Shown here piece after piece: positions 54,517-62,640 of a stretch of DNA of 64,000 nucleotides (the first letter of the stretch is position 1; each line of letters starts with the position of its first letter). This DNA is from an uncultured Prevotellaceae bacterium (lineage in GTDB: Bacteria > Bacteroidota > Bacteroidia > Bacteroidales > Bacteroidaceae). Under the pieces are notes generated by a model that saw only the letters and a list, made by a program, of their open reading frames with translations, had not been told where the DNA came from and did no database searches. The position numbers and the translations under genes are program-made. The stretch covers positions 17,908 to 81,907 of the forward strand of contig CACZPU010000016.1 in NCBI GenBank assembly GCA_902783165.1, written 5' to 3'.

Positions 54517-54702
54517 TTATTCCTCCATGTAGTCCCAAATGCTACTCTTGCCCATGGCTTCACCTGTAGCCACGCCGTCTTTTTCCTCTTCAGCAAGGCG
54601 TCCTATACCTTTGGGCGCATTAAGCAGCTCGCTTGCACCCATCAAGTTCTCTTGCATCATGTCTTTCACAACAGCCATTGGCTGGATATATAACTTTTTC
54701 AT
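54517..54702 (-). CDS. Small 61-residue protein of unknown function
   Basis: MKKLYIQPMAVVKDMMQENLMGASE begins a 61-residue protein with an acidic end (SSIWDYMEE). It has no membrane segment. The MKK-x-Y-I-x-P beginning is common among small Prevotella and Bacteroides proteins of unknown function. It sits between the two leucine-rich protein genes, 51 bp after the first and 69 bp before the second, on the same strand, so it is likely co-expressed. It might be a processed peptide, but nothing in the sequence shows that. Confidence 0.65.
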   Translation of the reverse strand: MKKLYIQPMAVVKDMMQENLMGASELLNAPKGIGRLAEEEKDGVATGEAMGKSSIWDYMEE

Positions 54703-54753
54703 ATTTTTGCTTTTCTTTTAGGTTTTCAAAGTATTTTTCAATTCTCCTTTCCT

Positions 54754-56025
54754 TTACTTCACGAGCACTTTCTTGCCGTTTACCACTACAACGCCTTTGT
54801 AGTTGTTGCTCACGCGCTGGCCGTTCAGATTGTACATCTTGCCATCAGCAGCCTTTTCACTAATTGCGTTGTTGATGCCAGTCACAGCTTCGCTCATGTT
54901 CATGGCCATGAAACTCTTTGCAGCAGTAGCGGGCACGTTCAGATAAGCCTTGCCGGCAGCCACTTTCTGGCCGTTAGCCTTGTAGAATCCGATGCCGCTT
55001 TCACCGTTGTTCAAAATATAGTTGGTTCCGTTTTCATCTTCAGATGCCAAAGCTTCAATGTCTTCTGTAACAGCAACGAGGCCTGTATCGTGTTTTTTCC
55101 AATTACCACCCCAGACAGGTATAGACTCGACTTTTCCACCTTCTGCATAGAGCAATACGGCATCGCCCCTTGTCACTTTGTTCATCTTTGTCAAGGTAAG
55201 GTTTTCGCCGTCAACGGCTATCTTGTATGCCTTCACTGCAGCATTTGTGAAATCCAATGAGCTTTTTGCTGTGTAAGTAGCATAGCCAGCCGCACTTACA
55301 TTCACCTCTGTGAGGGGGCAACCTGCGAAAGCTGAAGCTGGAATGTCGGTACACTTAGCAAATTGTGAGTGGATTTCTACGAGAGAAGTGCAGCCTTCGA
55401 AAGCGCTCTCGCCGATTACAGAGATATTTGTGTTGTTTGTCAATGATACGATGGATGTACAATCTTTGAAGGCTTCTTTTCCAATAGATAGTGTGTTTTC
55501 GCCAAGACCGGCACTAGTGGCAAACTTCACTTTATCCGCAGCGTTTCCCAACTGACGCAGTCTCTCACACCCGCGAAAAGCATAGTCACCAATGGTCGCA
55601 AGTTTTGAACAATCATTTCCTTCGGAGAATGTCTCCAAATTAGTGCAGCCTTCAAAAGCGCTTTCGCCAATCTTTTCCAATGCACCAGCTCTCGTGATTT
55701 TAGTGATGTCTGTCTGATTCATAAAGACGTTATCGCCAATCTCAACAATGTCATATGTTCCAGAGCTTACCTTGAAAGATACTAAGGAAATGGAAGTTGC
55801 AGGGGCGTCTTCGTTTTGAGTGAACCTATACAATTTTACCGTACCATTCTTGGCGACTGTTGTTCCATCTTCTTCAAATTCACAAACAGTGAGGACTTCA
55901 ACGGCAAATTTGGTTCCGTTGGCCTTTGTGATACTGAACTTAGAACCAACTTCGTTGGCTGCAAACACAGAATTTGCAGTAAAGGCCAATAGGGCCAATG
56001 TTAAAAAGCGTAAATGTTTTTTCAT
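54754..56025 (-). CDS. BspA-like leucine-rich repeat protein, exported (2)
   Basis: A 423-residue protein: signal peptide (to SVFAAN), N-terminal domain SKFSITKANGTKFAVEVLTV, then BspA-type repeats (ALEKIGESAFEGCTNLETFS, KLATIGDYAFRGCERLRQL, TLSIGKEAFKDCTSIVSL, ISVIGESAFEGCTSLVEI). The C-terminus ends MYNLNGQRVSNNYKGVVVVN plus GKK, a tail seen in 51406 and 53236. It is the first gene after a 513-bp regulatory gap whose promoter matches that of susC. Confidence 0.82.
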   Translation of the reverse strand: MKKHLRFLTLALLAFTANSVFAANEVGSKFSITKANGTKFAVEVLTVCEFEEDGTTVAKNGTVKLYRFTQNEDAPATSISLVSFKVSSGTYDIVEIGDNVFMNQTDITKITRAGALEKIGESAFEGCTNLETFSEGNDCSKLATIGDYAFRGCERLRQLGNAADKVKFATSAGLGENTLSIGKEAFKDCTSIVSLTNNTNISVIGESAFEGCTSLVEIHSQFAKCTDIPASAFAGCPLTEVNVSAAGYATYTAKSSLDFTNAAVKAYKIAVDGENLTLTKMNKVTRGDAVLLYAEGGKVESIPVWGGNWKKHDTGLVAVTEDIEALASEDENGTNYILNNGESGIGFYKANGQKVAAGKAYLNVPATAAKSFMAMNMSEAVTGINNAISEKAADGKMYNLNGQRVSNNYKGVVVVNGKKVLVK

Positions 56026-56220
56026 AATGAATTGTTTTTTTTTGTTTTGTTATGATAATTATTAATCTTTCTCCTTCAACTTTTTCGCTGATAGCAATGC
56101 CTGACAATGTTTTGTTTTTGTAAATGAATTTATGTTATCAATAGTCCGTTCCTGTGTGGAAAGGACGTAAAAAAAACTGTTAATTTGTCGTCAAATAGCG
56201 ACGTTTTGTTGTTTTTGCAG

Positions 56221-56316
56221 CAAAATTAGTTAAAATCTTTCATTATTTATAATTGCGCAAGGGGATAATTTTTCTCACACGGGGACGAATTTTCCCAATT
56301 TTAAGGTTTTTAACAA
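56221..56316 (-). promoter_or_regulatory. Promoter of the leucine-rich gene with shared 24-bp element
   Basis: TAATTTTG on the minus strand (56228-56221) as -7 box, no good -33 box, and the element at 56293-56316 matching 48249-48272 at 22 of 24 positions with the same 72-bp offset. Between them are GGGGATAATTTT and GGGGACGAATTTTCCC, possible further half-sites. Confidence 0.7.
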
Positions 56317-56467
56317 TATGGAGGTGTTTGAGGGAATATCTTGTCATTATGTAACAATGTTTGTCGAAGTTCCTGTCTTTTTGTTAAAATGGCTGTGTCC
56401 GAGGAATACTCTTTGTGTGAAAAGAGTCTTGACAAAGTGGATTGTATTCCGACTGATAGGGGAGTAT

Positions 56468-56505
56468 AAAAAAAGCTACCGGCTTTCATCACGAGAGCCG
56501 GTAGC
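56468..56505 (-). terminator. Terminator of the 56539 TlpA-like gene
   Basis: GCTACCGGCT (56475-56484) pairs with AGCCGGTAGC (56496-56505); seven T's follow on the minus strand. Confidence 0.92.
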
Positions 56506-56538
56506 CAAAACCAAATTATAAATTTATGAGAGAGAGTT

Positions 56539-57669
56539 TTATTTTCCAAACAATTCATCGAGCAAAGTGTAGAAAGCAGGGTCTTCACCAACGATGGTTT
56601 TAACAATCTTTCCATCGGGACCAACAATAATCTTGGTGGGGAATCCCTGAATGCCGTAGTCGTTGAGCACTTTGCTGTCGCGTGGGTTATACACGTGCAA
56701 CCAAGGCAACTCATGCTTCTTCACTGCATCCTTCCATTTCTGCTCTGTGTCGTTGCAGTCGATACCAAGAATTTCGAACTTGCCGGGATACTTGCTGTAA
56801 TAGGTCTTCATCTCGGGGAAGCCCTTGATGCACCAGCCGCACCAACTGCCCCAGAAGTCGAGAATTACATGCTTGCCACGCAGCGAACTGAGAGCCAACG
56901 GCTTGCCATTGATGTCGTTCAAAGTGAAGTCGGGTGCCTCTACACCGGGCGCTTGTTTCTTGGCTGCTTCGGCCTCTGCCTTTGCCTGAGCTTCAGCCTT
57001 ATCGATAATGGTCTGATAGTATGCTTTCATACGACCGTTCTTTACTGCGTCAGACAACAGGTTGGCAGCCTCTTTCATCTTGGTCACATCCTCGAGTTGG
57101 GGAATGATGGCTGCAGAAGCCTCTGAGTTAGGGTTAGACTTGATAAAGTCGAGGATGGCGTTTTGCATCTTGGCGGCTATCTGGGGCTGCTGTTCCTGAT
57201 AGAACTTCACGGCAGCTTCCTGTCCTTGTTCTGCCATAATCTTGTTGGCTTTCTCCATAATGGCACTGCGCTCCTTGCTGACAGCCTCCATGGCAAGGTC
57301 GGCTTTGTGGTATTCTTGATAGAACTTAGAGCCGTTTATGTCGTAGCGGTCTTTCACGTCGCCCACCAGTTCCATGCTCTCGCCGGGAACAGCCAATAGT
57401 TGCATTTGTACGCTATTTGCATTACGCTGGCCTTTCAACAATTCTGGTGATACGATAAAAATGGATGTCACCTGATCGGTAGGGAAGTCAAACTCAAATT
57501 TTCCGTCCTTTGCCAATACGGTCACAGGATTGTTCATTGTCTGCTGGGTAAGGGCCAACAGAGTGTCGGTTACATTCTTCAAGTCACCTTTTACGTGTAC
57601 TTTTCCGTCTGCTGCACAGCCCGTCATTGTTGCTACGAGCAGTGCCATTGATAGCATAATCTTTTTCAT
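56539..57669 (-). CDS. TlpA-like thioredoxin lipoprotein with DUF4369-type N-terminus (type A)
   Basis: A 376-residue lipoprotein (lipobox MTGC near residue 18). The N-terminal half resembles DUF4369 (VHVKGDLKNVTDTLLALTQQ) followed by a helical, Ala/Glu/Gln-rich region. The C-terminal TlpA/ResA thioredoxin fold carries LDFWGSWCGWCIKGFPEM with redox CGWC. The end FYTLLDELFGK is nearly the same as that of the 61657 protein. It would reduce or isomerise thiols of envelope proteins; partners unknown. Confidence 0.85.
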   Translation of the reverse strand: MKKIMLSMALLVATMTGCAADGKVHVKGDLKNVTDTLLALTQQTMNNPVTVLAKDGKFEFDFPTDQVTSIFIVSPELLKGQRNANSVQMQLLAVPGESMELVGDVKDRYDINGSKFYQEYHKADLAMEAVSKERSAIMEKANKIMAEQGQEAAVKFYQEQQPQIAAKMQNAILDFIKSNPNSEASAAIIPQLEDVTKMKEAANLLSDAVKNGRMKAYYQTIIDKAEAQAKAEAEAAKKQAPGVEAPDFTLNDINGKPLALSSLRGKHVILDFWGSWCGWCIKGFPEMKTYYSKYPGKFEILGIDCNDTEQKWKDAVKKHELPWLHVYNPRDSKVLNDYGIQGFPTKIIVGPDGKIVKTIVGEDPAFYTLLDELFGK

Positions 57670-57892
57670 TGCTTTTTATAGTCAAAAGTTTTTTCTACTT
57701 ATTAATACGCTGAAATGGTTTAAAAGGGTACTTTCCCAGCCTACTTTTATATTTAGTTAGGATTAATTTAAAACAATTTTGGTTTTCTCTTCTTGCCGAC
57801 TGCATTTCATTTGAACCCACCTTTTGTGGCTTTCAGGCAGGTTGAAGGATGTCGCGCGTTGCTTGTTTCCTACCTATAGGCCAGTGACACAG

Positions 57893-59044
57893 CTACTTCA
57901 TCAGATTTTCCAGTAGCTGGTCGAGCTTTTCGTCTTCACCTTCGTCTATCTTACAGACAATATTCCCTTCTCTGTCAATCAGGTATTTGGTGGGCAGAAA
58001 GTGAATGGCATACTTGTCGCTGATATCGTTGGTGTGGTCTATCCCGTCGATACCTTTTGAACGGTCCCATTTCAAACCGCGCAACACATGATGGAAACCA
58101 TCGCCTACCAGACCGTCTTTTTCCACAGCCTTGCGCCAAGCATCCTCTTTCGAGTCGTCATCGCTCACATAGACCATCTCCAGACCCTTGTCGTGATACT
58201 TGTCATACAGGCTCTTCATGTGGGGGTTGCTCTTGCGGCACGGCACGCACCAGCTGGCCCAGAAGTCTATAATCACCACCTTTCCACGTAGGCTCGACAT
58301 GGTGAACGGCTTGCCGTTGATGTCGTTGGCGGTGAAATCGGGTGCCTGTCGGCCAGGCTGCACGCGTTCTAATGTGTTGATTTCTTTAACTATCTCTGCA
58401 CAATCGCCGTGTTTCTTCACGTTGTCGGTAAAGTTGTCGTAAACGCTCTTTAATTCCTCAAACGACATTCTCGACATGAAAAAACGCAGAAATTCGGGTG
58501 AGAGATAAGAGTCGGGGTGTGTCTTGATGAAGTGGAGGCGTGCTTCTCTCAACTGTGTTGACAGTGGTTCCATCTTCTCCTTGATGGCATTGCGCTCCTC
58601 TTCGGTGTTTGCCTTATAATAGGCATCCTCCAATTCTTCTGATTGTTTGTTGATTTCGCTGAGTGAAGCCTCGAAGGCATTGCTTTCCTCCTGTGTCTTT
58701 CCGCCATGAACAGTGGCAGTCTTGAAATTGTTGCCGTCGATGTCGGTTGTCAGATTGCCCGGTTCCAGCGCAAATCTCACGTACTTGTTGTTCCTGTCCT
58801 GTAAACTGCCTATATAGATGACAGCCTTTTGGTAGGGTTTGTCGAGTGTCCCGTTGAATTGGAATTTGCCGTTCTTTACAGTCGTTGATACGGTAGTGGG
58901 ATTGGGGCCGAAGTCATACATCAAGTTGATTGTTTGTCCTTCAGCATTCTTGATTGTTCCTTTCATGGAGAAGTTTCCCTGAGCCATGGCTGCCGTTGCT
59001 GTGAGAAGCATCGTACAGACGAAAGAAATAATTTTTGCTTTCAT
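57893..59044 (-). CDS. TlpA-like thioredoxin with DUF4369-type N-terminus (type B)
   Basis: A 383-residue exported protein (signal peptide to AMAQ). N-terminal DUF4369-like domain (FSMKGTIKNAEGQTINLMYDF), a helical segment, and a TlpA domain with DFWASWCVPCRKSNPHMKSLY (CVPC) and HFLPTKYLIDREGNIV. This type-B signature is repeated at 62641 and 63530. It lies 223 bp upstream of the type-A gene at 56539; no clear terminator or promoter was seen between them. Confidence 0.85.
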   Translation of the reverse strand: MKAKIISFVCTMLLTATAAMAQGNFSMKGTIKNAEGQTINLMYDFGPNPTTVSTTVKNGKFQFNGTLDKPYQKAVIYIGSLQDRNNKYVRFALEPGNLTTDIDGNNFKTATVHGGKTQEESNAFEASLSEINKQSEELEDAYYKANTEEERNAIKEKMEPLSTQLREARLHFIKTHPDSYLSPEFLRFFMSRMSFEELKSVYDNFTDNVKKHGDCAEIVKEINTLERVQPGRQAPDFTANDINGKPFTMSSLRGKVVIIDFWASWCVPCRKSNPHMKSLYDKYHDKGLEMVYVSDDDSKEDAWRKAVEKDGLVGDGFHHVLRGLKWDRSKGIDGIDHTNDISDKYAIHFLPTKYLIDREGNIVCKIDEGEDEKLDQLLENLMK

Positions 59045-59091
59045 TTTTTCTTGTTGTTAGGATTATATCTACCCAAAGGACGTTCAGGGAT

Positions 59092-59136
59092 AAAAAAGGT
59101 GCCCGCCGTTAACTTTTTTTATTAACGGCGGGCACC
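59092..59136 (-). terminator. Terminator of the GH51 gene
   Basis: Perfect 15-bp stem, 59098-59112 with 59122-59136, loop of nine, then six T's on the minus strand. Confidence 0.93.
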
Positions 59137-59210
59137 AGAAAGAGGCGTTTTCCCATTTCTTGTTGCACCTATATATATAATATATGTATAAAGTCTTGTT
59201 GGCGATAGGT

Positions 59211-61190
59211 CTATTTTGTCTTGAATCTGAACACGCGGAAGGTTTTGGCCGGTATCTCCACGTGCCACACATTGCCTTTCCCTTCAAGCTTGCTCGTTGT
59301 GGGAACTACTGCGGTCTTGTTCTCAATGGTGTTGGCGGCATCCATGCGGTCGGCATGTAGTGAAGTGATTTCAAGGCTGGTGATGTTCTTCACTCCTTTT
59401 ATCTCGATGTCCCATTCCTGGCTAAGATTGCCTGTGTTGACCATCTTCACAACATAGTCGCCTGCGGTCTTGTCCATCACGGCCGAATAGTAGATGTCGT
59501 TGGCGGTGCGGGGAGCTGGCAGCTGTTCCTGGTTTTTCATCTCGATGTTCAGCACGTGGGTGCCGCTATTGGTGGCATACATCTGCTGCACATAGTAGTT
59601 GGGCGTGCGCACGGTGGTCAGATTGTCCATCCAAATGAGGTCGGGCCTCCATTGCCAACCGTCCACATGGGCAAAGAGCGGCGCGTAGGTGGCCATGTGC
59701 ACCACATCGGCGTTGCGTTCCAGGCCTGTCATGAAGGCTGCTTCGCACAAGGCGGCGTTGAATACGTTCTTGGCTGTGGGGTAGGGGGCGGCGTGCTCTT
59801 TCACGTGGCAGGCATATTCACCGGCAAACACTTTTGGGCCTTTGCGGTCGTAGTTGTCGTATCGGTGGGCATTCTGCAAGAACCAGTCTTGGTCGCGGTA
59901 GTAGTGTTCGTCCACAAGGTCAACCTTCAGTCGGCGCATCTGTTCCCATCCGTAGTCGAAGTCTTCACCGGAGGCCTGCGGACCGCTGCTGCCCACAATC
60001 TTCATCTGCGGGTATCTTTCGCGGATGGCTTTCACGAATTTCTCCAGTCGCTCGGGATACATCGGGCCCCACTGTTCGTTTCCGATGCCGATGAACTTGA
60101 GGTTGAACGGTTCCGGATGGCCCATATCGGCGCGCAGCTTTCCCCATGGCGTGTCGGTGGGGCCGTTGGCAAATTCAATCAGGTCGAGTGCATCGTCGAT
60201 GTACGGTTTCAGGTCGTTCACCGCCACATGTGCCGTGGGGTCGTTGTCGTCGTTCTGGTATTGGCACGACAGACCGACGCTGAGGATGGGCAACGGCTCC
60301 GCTCCGATATATTCAGAGAGCAGGAACAGTTCGTAGAACCCCATGCCATAGGTCTGGTAGTAGTTGGGGAACATTCTGTTGGCGAAGGTATAGTTCCACC
60401 GGTTTTCGTTCAGCGGGCGGTTCTCCGCTATGCCCACACTGTTTTTCCATTGGTAGCGTGAGGCCAGTTGGGTGCCTTCCACGATACAGCCGCCGGGGAA
60501 TCGGAAGATGCCTGGATGCAGGTCTTTGAGGTCGTTCACCAGGTCGGCGCGCAGCAATCCCTTCCAACTGTCGTTCGGGAAGAGGCTCACATGGTCGAGG
60601 TCGGCACCGTTTTCCGACTCGAGGAAAATGCGCATAAATCCGTTGGCGTCAGTCTTGGGCGCCTCCAACGTGGCCGTGTATTTCTTCCATTCGCCTCCCT
60701 TGATGTCGATGCGCTGCTTGGCAATCACATCACTTCTGCGCGAGAGCAGCTCCACCCTTATCTTGGCATCGCCATTTCCGTTGGTTCGCGCCCACACCGA
60801 GAAATCGTATTTCATACCCTTTTTCAGTCCCATGCCGAAGAATCCATGGTTGTCGAGTCCGGTTCGTTTCTCGCGATGACCACTCCAAGTGAGCGAAACA
60901 TAGTGCGGATTGCGTTCAAAGGCGGGCTTTGCGGTGTTCACCGTCACGTTGCCGAAGGCATTCCAGCCCATCAGCTGCTGTGGAAACTCGAACGAGCGGT
61001 TCTCCACCATCTCGGCATACAGACCTCCGTCGGCACCGAAATTGATGTCTTCGAAGAATATTCCATACATGGTGGGTTGTATCATTGCCCCGGGTTTCTT
61101 GGCGTTCACCACCAGTTGCTGTGCCTGTATGGCACTTGCTGCCAGCATCATCAGTGCTGTTGCAGCCATAAGTCTTTTCATGCTCATCAT
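59211..61190 (-). CDS. Alpha-L-arabinofuranosidase, GH51, exported
   Basis: About 659 residues. Signal peptide (KRLMAATALMMLAASAIQAQ), then a carbohydrate-binding-like N-terminal region (EMVENRSFEFPQQLMGWNAFGNV), and a GH51 catalytic barrel with acid/base Glu in FIGIGNEQWGP and nucleophile Glu in VFAGEYACH. It removes arabinose side chains from arabinan or arabinoxylan. The frame extends to a TTG at 61253; ATGs at 61190, 61187 and 61181 all precede the signal peptide. It has a full-consensus promoter and a strong terminator, so it is a single-gene unit between TlpA-like genes. Confidence 0.92.
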   Translation of the reverse strand: MMSMKRLMAATALMMLAASAIQAQQLVVNAKKPGAMIQPTMYGIFFEDINFGADGGLYAEMVENRSFEFPQQLMGWNAFGNVTVNTAKPAFERNPHYVSLTWSGHREKRTGLDNHGFFGMGLKKGMKYDFSVWARTNGNGDAKIRVELLSRRSDVIAKQRIDIKGGEWKKYTATLEAPKTDANGFMRIFLESENGADLDHVSLFPNDSWKGLLRADLVNDLKDLHPGIFRFPGGCIVEGTQLASRYQWKNSVGIAENRPLNENRWNYTFANRMFPNYYQTYGMGFYELFLLSEYIGAEPLPILSVGLSCQYQNDDNDPTAHVAVNDLKPYIDDALDLIEFANGPTDTPWGKLRADMGHPEPFNLKFIGIGNEQWGPMYPERLEKFVKAIRERYPQMKIVGSSGPQASGEDFDYGWEQMRRLKVDLVDEHYYRDQDWFLQNAHRYDNYDRKGPKVFAGEYACHVKEHAAPYPTAKNVFNAALCEAAFMTGLERNADVVHMATYAPLFAHVDGWQWRPDLIWMDNLTTVRTPNYYVQQMYATNSGTHVLNIEMKNQEQLPAPRTANDIYYSAVMDKTAGDYVVKMVNTGNLSQEWDIEIKGVKNITSLEITSLHADRMDAANTIENKTAVVPTTSKLEGKGNVWHVEIPAKTFRVFRFKTK

Positions 61191-61250
61191 ATTGAAAGTT
61201 TTTTTCTTTTCTCTGATTGCCGTCTTGATGGCAAGGGATGTTACTGGGGA

Positions 61251-61281
61251 CAAAGTTAATTAAAAACGAGAGAAAAGCAAA
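61251..61281 (-). promoter_or_regulatory. GH51 promoter
   Basis: On the minus strand TTTG (61281-61278), 19-bp spacer, TAACTTTG (61258-61251), 61 bp before the start codon. An inverted repeat begins 8 bp upstream of the -33 box. Confidence 0.8.
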
Positions 61282-61288
61282 ATTTATT

Positions 61289-61327
61289 TTGGCTTTTCCG
61301 AGTGACTGGTAAATTCGGTAAAGCCAA
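61289..61327. repeat. Inverted repeat next to the GH51 promoter
   Basis: TTGGCTTT (61289-61296) pairs with AAAGCCAA (61320-61327); inner CCGA/TCGG extends the stem after one mismatch. It is a possible operator of the arabinofuranosidase gene. Confidence 0.6.
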
Positions 61328-61340
61328 AGATACGAATAAA

Positions 61341-61472
61341 CGAGAGCAAATCAAAGCCAATGTTATTCAAAATCGAGGAAATAGCAAAGGAATGCTTACA
61401 AAAATACGAGAGCAAATCAAAGCCAATGTTATTTAAAATCGAAGAAATAGCAAAGGAAAGCTTACCCAAAAA
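61341..61472. repeat. Two tandem copies of a 66-bp repeat
   Basis: Copies at 61341-61406 and 61407-61472, each beginning CGAGAGCAAATCAAAGCC. They differ at three positions in the first 58 bp. The stretch 61473-61574 between the repeat and the next terminator holds no recognisable gene. Confidence 0.85.
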
Positions 61473-61574
61473 TGATTATTGTATTCCACTCAGCTTTGTT
61501 GCTGTCCCCAAAGAGGACTCAAAACCACTACAAAGAAATGGATGGAAAGGGATGGCGATGCATAGGAATACAAT

Positions 61575-61600
61575 AAAAAATGGCGGGAGCAAGTCCCGCC
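61575..61600 (-). terminator. Terminator of the 61657 TlpA-like gene
   Basis: GGCGGGA (61582-61588) pairs with TCCCGCC (61594-61600), loop of five; the minus strand continues ATTTTTT. Confidence 0.88.
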
Positions 61601-61656
61601 TAAACATGAAAAATTTATCTTGTATCCCTCTCATTCAGGGAGAGTATATTTATGAG

Positions 61657-62148
61657 TTATTGGGCAAGCAACTCGTCGAGGATGGTGTAGAAAGCAGGGT
61701 CTTCGCCCACCACCACCTTGGCTATCTTGCCTTCGGGGTTGATAATTACCTTGGTGGGGAATGCCTTCACTCCGTACATCACCGTCACTTGGTCGCCCTC
61801 CTTGCTCTGTCGGATTTGTTTCCAGGGCATTTTATGCTTCTCCACAGCTGCCTTCCAACGTGCTTCGGTGTCGTTGCAGTCAACTCCCAGAATCTCCATC
61901 TTGTCCTTGTATTTCTCGTAATACACTGCCATCTCGGGGAATCCCTTGATGCAATTGGCGCACCATGAGCCCCAGAAGTCCAGAACTACATACTTGCCGC
62001 GCAGGTCGCTCAGTTTCAAGGTCTTGCCATCGAGACCTGGCAGGGTGAATTCAGGGGCATCCTGCCCCTCTGCAATCTTCGGCGCGTCCTGAGCGTTCAT
62101 CACCATGGTGAATGTCAGGGCTGCCATCAGCATCATCAATTTTTTCAT
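61657..62148 (-). CDS. Minimal TlpA-like thioredoxin, exported (type A)
   Basis: 163 residues from the ATG at 62148: signal peptide (MKKLMMLMAALTFTMVMNAQ), then only a thioredoxin fold with VVLDFWGSWCANCIKGFPEM (redox Cys63 and Cys66) and the end FYTILDELLAQ. It lacks the DUF4369-like half seen in 56539 but shares its type-A signature (WCxxCIKGFPEM, IDCNDTE-like VDCNDTEARWKAAVEKH). The longer frame to 62265 starts upstream of the signal peptide and is not favoured. Confidence 0.85.
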   Translation of the reverse strand: MKKLMMLMAALTFTMVMNAQDAPKIAEGQDAPEFTLPGLDGKTLKLSDLRGKYVVLDFWGSWCANCIKGFPEMAVYYEKYKDKMEILGVDCNDTEARWKAAVEKHKMPWKQIRQSKEGDQVTVMYGVKAFPTKVIINPEGKIAKVVVGEDPAFYTILDELLAQ

Positions 62149-62295
62149 TTTCTTGGTGTTGTTTTTTGTTAGTCTTTCTACCATATATACGCACAATGCG
62201 CCAAAAAGGGGACAGGGCTTAACATTTTTTGCATTAATTCCTCGCGCATGTTTCACTCCCGTCATAGCATCTGGTGATGTTTACAGCTTCCCTAG

Positions 62296-62448
62296 ATGCC
62301 TTATTGTCTTTCACCAAATGCCTTGTTGTCTTTCACTGGACGTATTGTGTTTTTCTACAGATGCTTTGTAGAAGTGTTACAGATGCCTTGTAGAAGCATT
62401 ACAGATGCTCTGTAGAAGTATTACAGATGCTCTGTAGAAGCATTACAG
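62296..62448. repeat. 22-bp minisatellite, seven units
   Basis: Units begin at 62296, 62318, 62340 (21 bp), 62361, 62383, 62405 and 62427. The first two read ATGCCTT[A/G]TTGTCTTTCAC; the last four read ATGC..TGTAGAAG..TTACAG, each with a small CTGTA/TACAG palindrome in the best copies. A diverged copy of the palindrome follows at 62465. Confidence 0.85.
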
Positions 62449-62547
62449 AAAAATTGGAATGGTTCTGTAATTGTTTTACAGGATTTTGTTTTATTTCTTG
62501 TAATTCTTGAAAAAGTGGGTTGTGCAAGTCTGCTTTAGTCCATAAGA

Positions 62548-62588
62548 AAACGGTTTAACTCATTATAATGCAATGAGTTAAACCGTTT
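62548..62588 (-). terminator. Terminator of the 62641 TlpA-like gene
   Basis: Perfect 17-bp stem, 62548-62564 with 62572-62588, loop of seven; the minus strand continues TCTTATGG after TTT, a modest U-tract. Confidence 0.8.
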
Positions 62589-62640
62589 GTAATTGGTAGC
62601 ATAGGCAAGGATGCCTATAGATAGGATTTCTTTGGTTGGA

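Larger units (their letters stand above)
56026..56538. other. 513-bp intergenic region with promoter and terminator
   Basis: Contains the promoter of the leucine-rich gene (56221-56316) and the terminator of the TlpA gene (56468-56505). No convincing gene was seen on either strand. A short imperfect inverted repeat (GTCCGTTCC/GGAAAGGAC) lies near 56141-56165. Confidence 0.7.
62149..62640. other. 492-bp intergenic region with minisatellite and terminator
   Basis: Holds a 22-bp tandem repeat (62296-62448) and the terminator of the upstream gene (62548-62588). No gene was recognised. Confidence 0.7.

Noticed and set aside
59556-60461. A 301-codon open frame on the plus strand opposite the GH51 gene
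   Set aside because: It has no recognisable domain or start context and lies wholly antisense to a clear GH51 catalytic domain in GC-richer sequence, where long shadow frames are expected.
61360-61968. A plus-strand frame that begins inside the 66-bp repeat
   Set aside because: Its start is repeat sequence and its second half is antisense to the TlpA-like gene at 61657; no domain is visible.
62296-62448. CRISPR array
   Set aside because: Units are contiguous 21-22 bp tandem copies with no spacers, and no cas genes are present.
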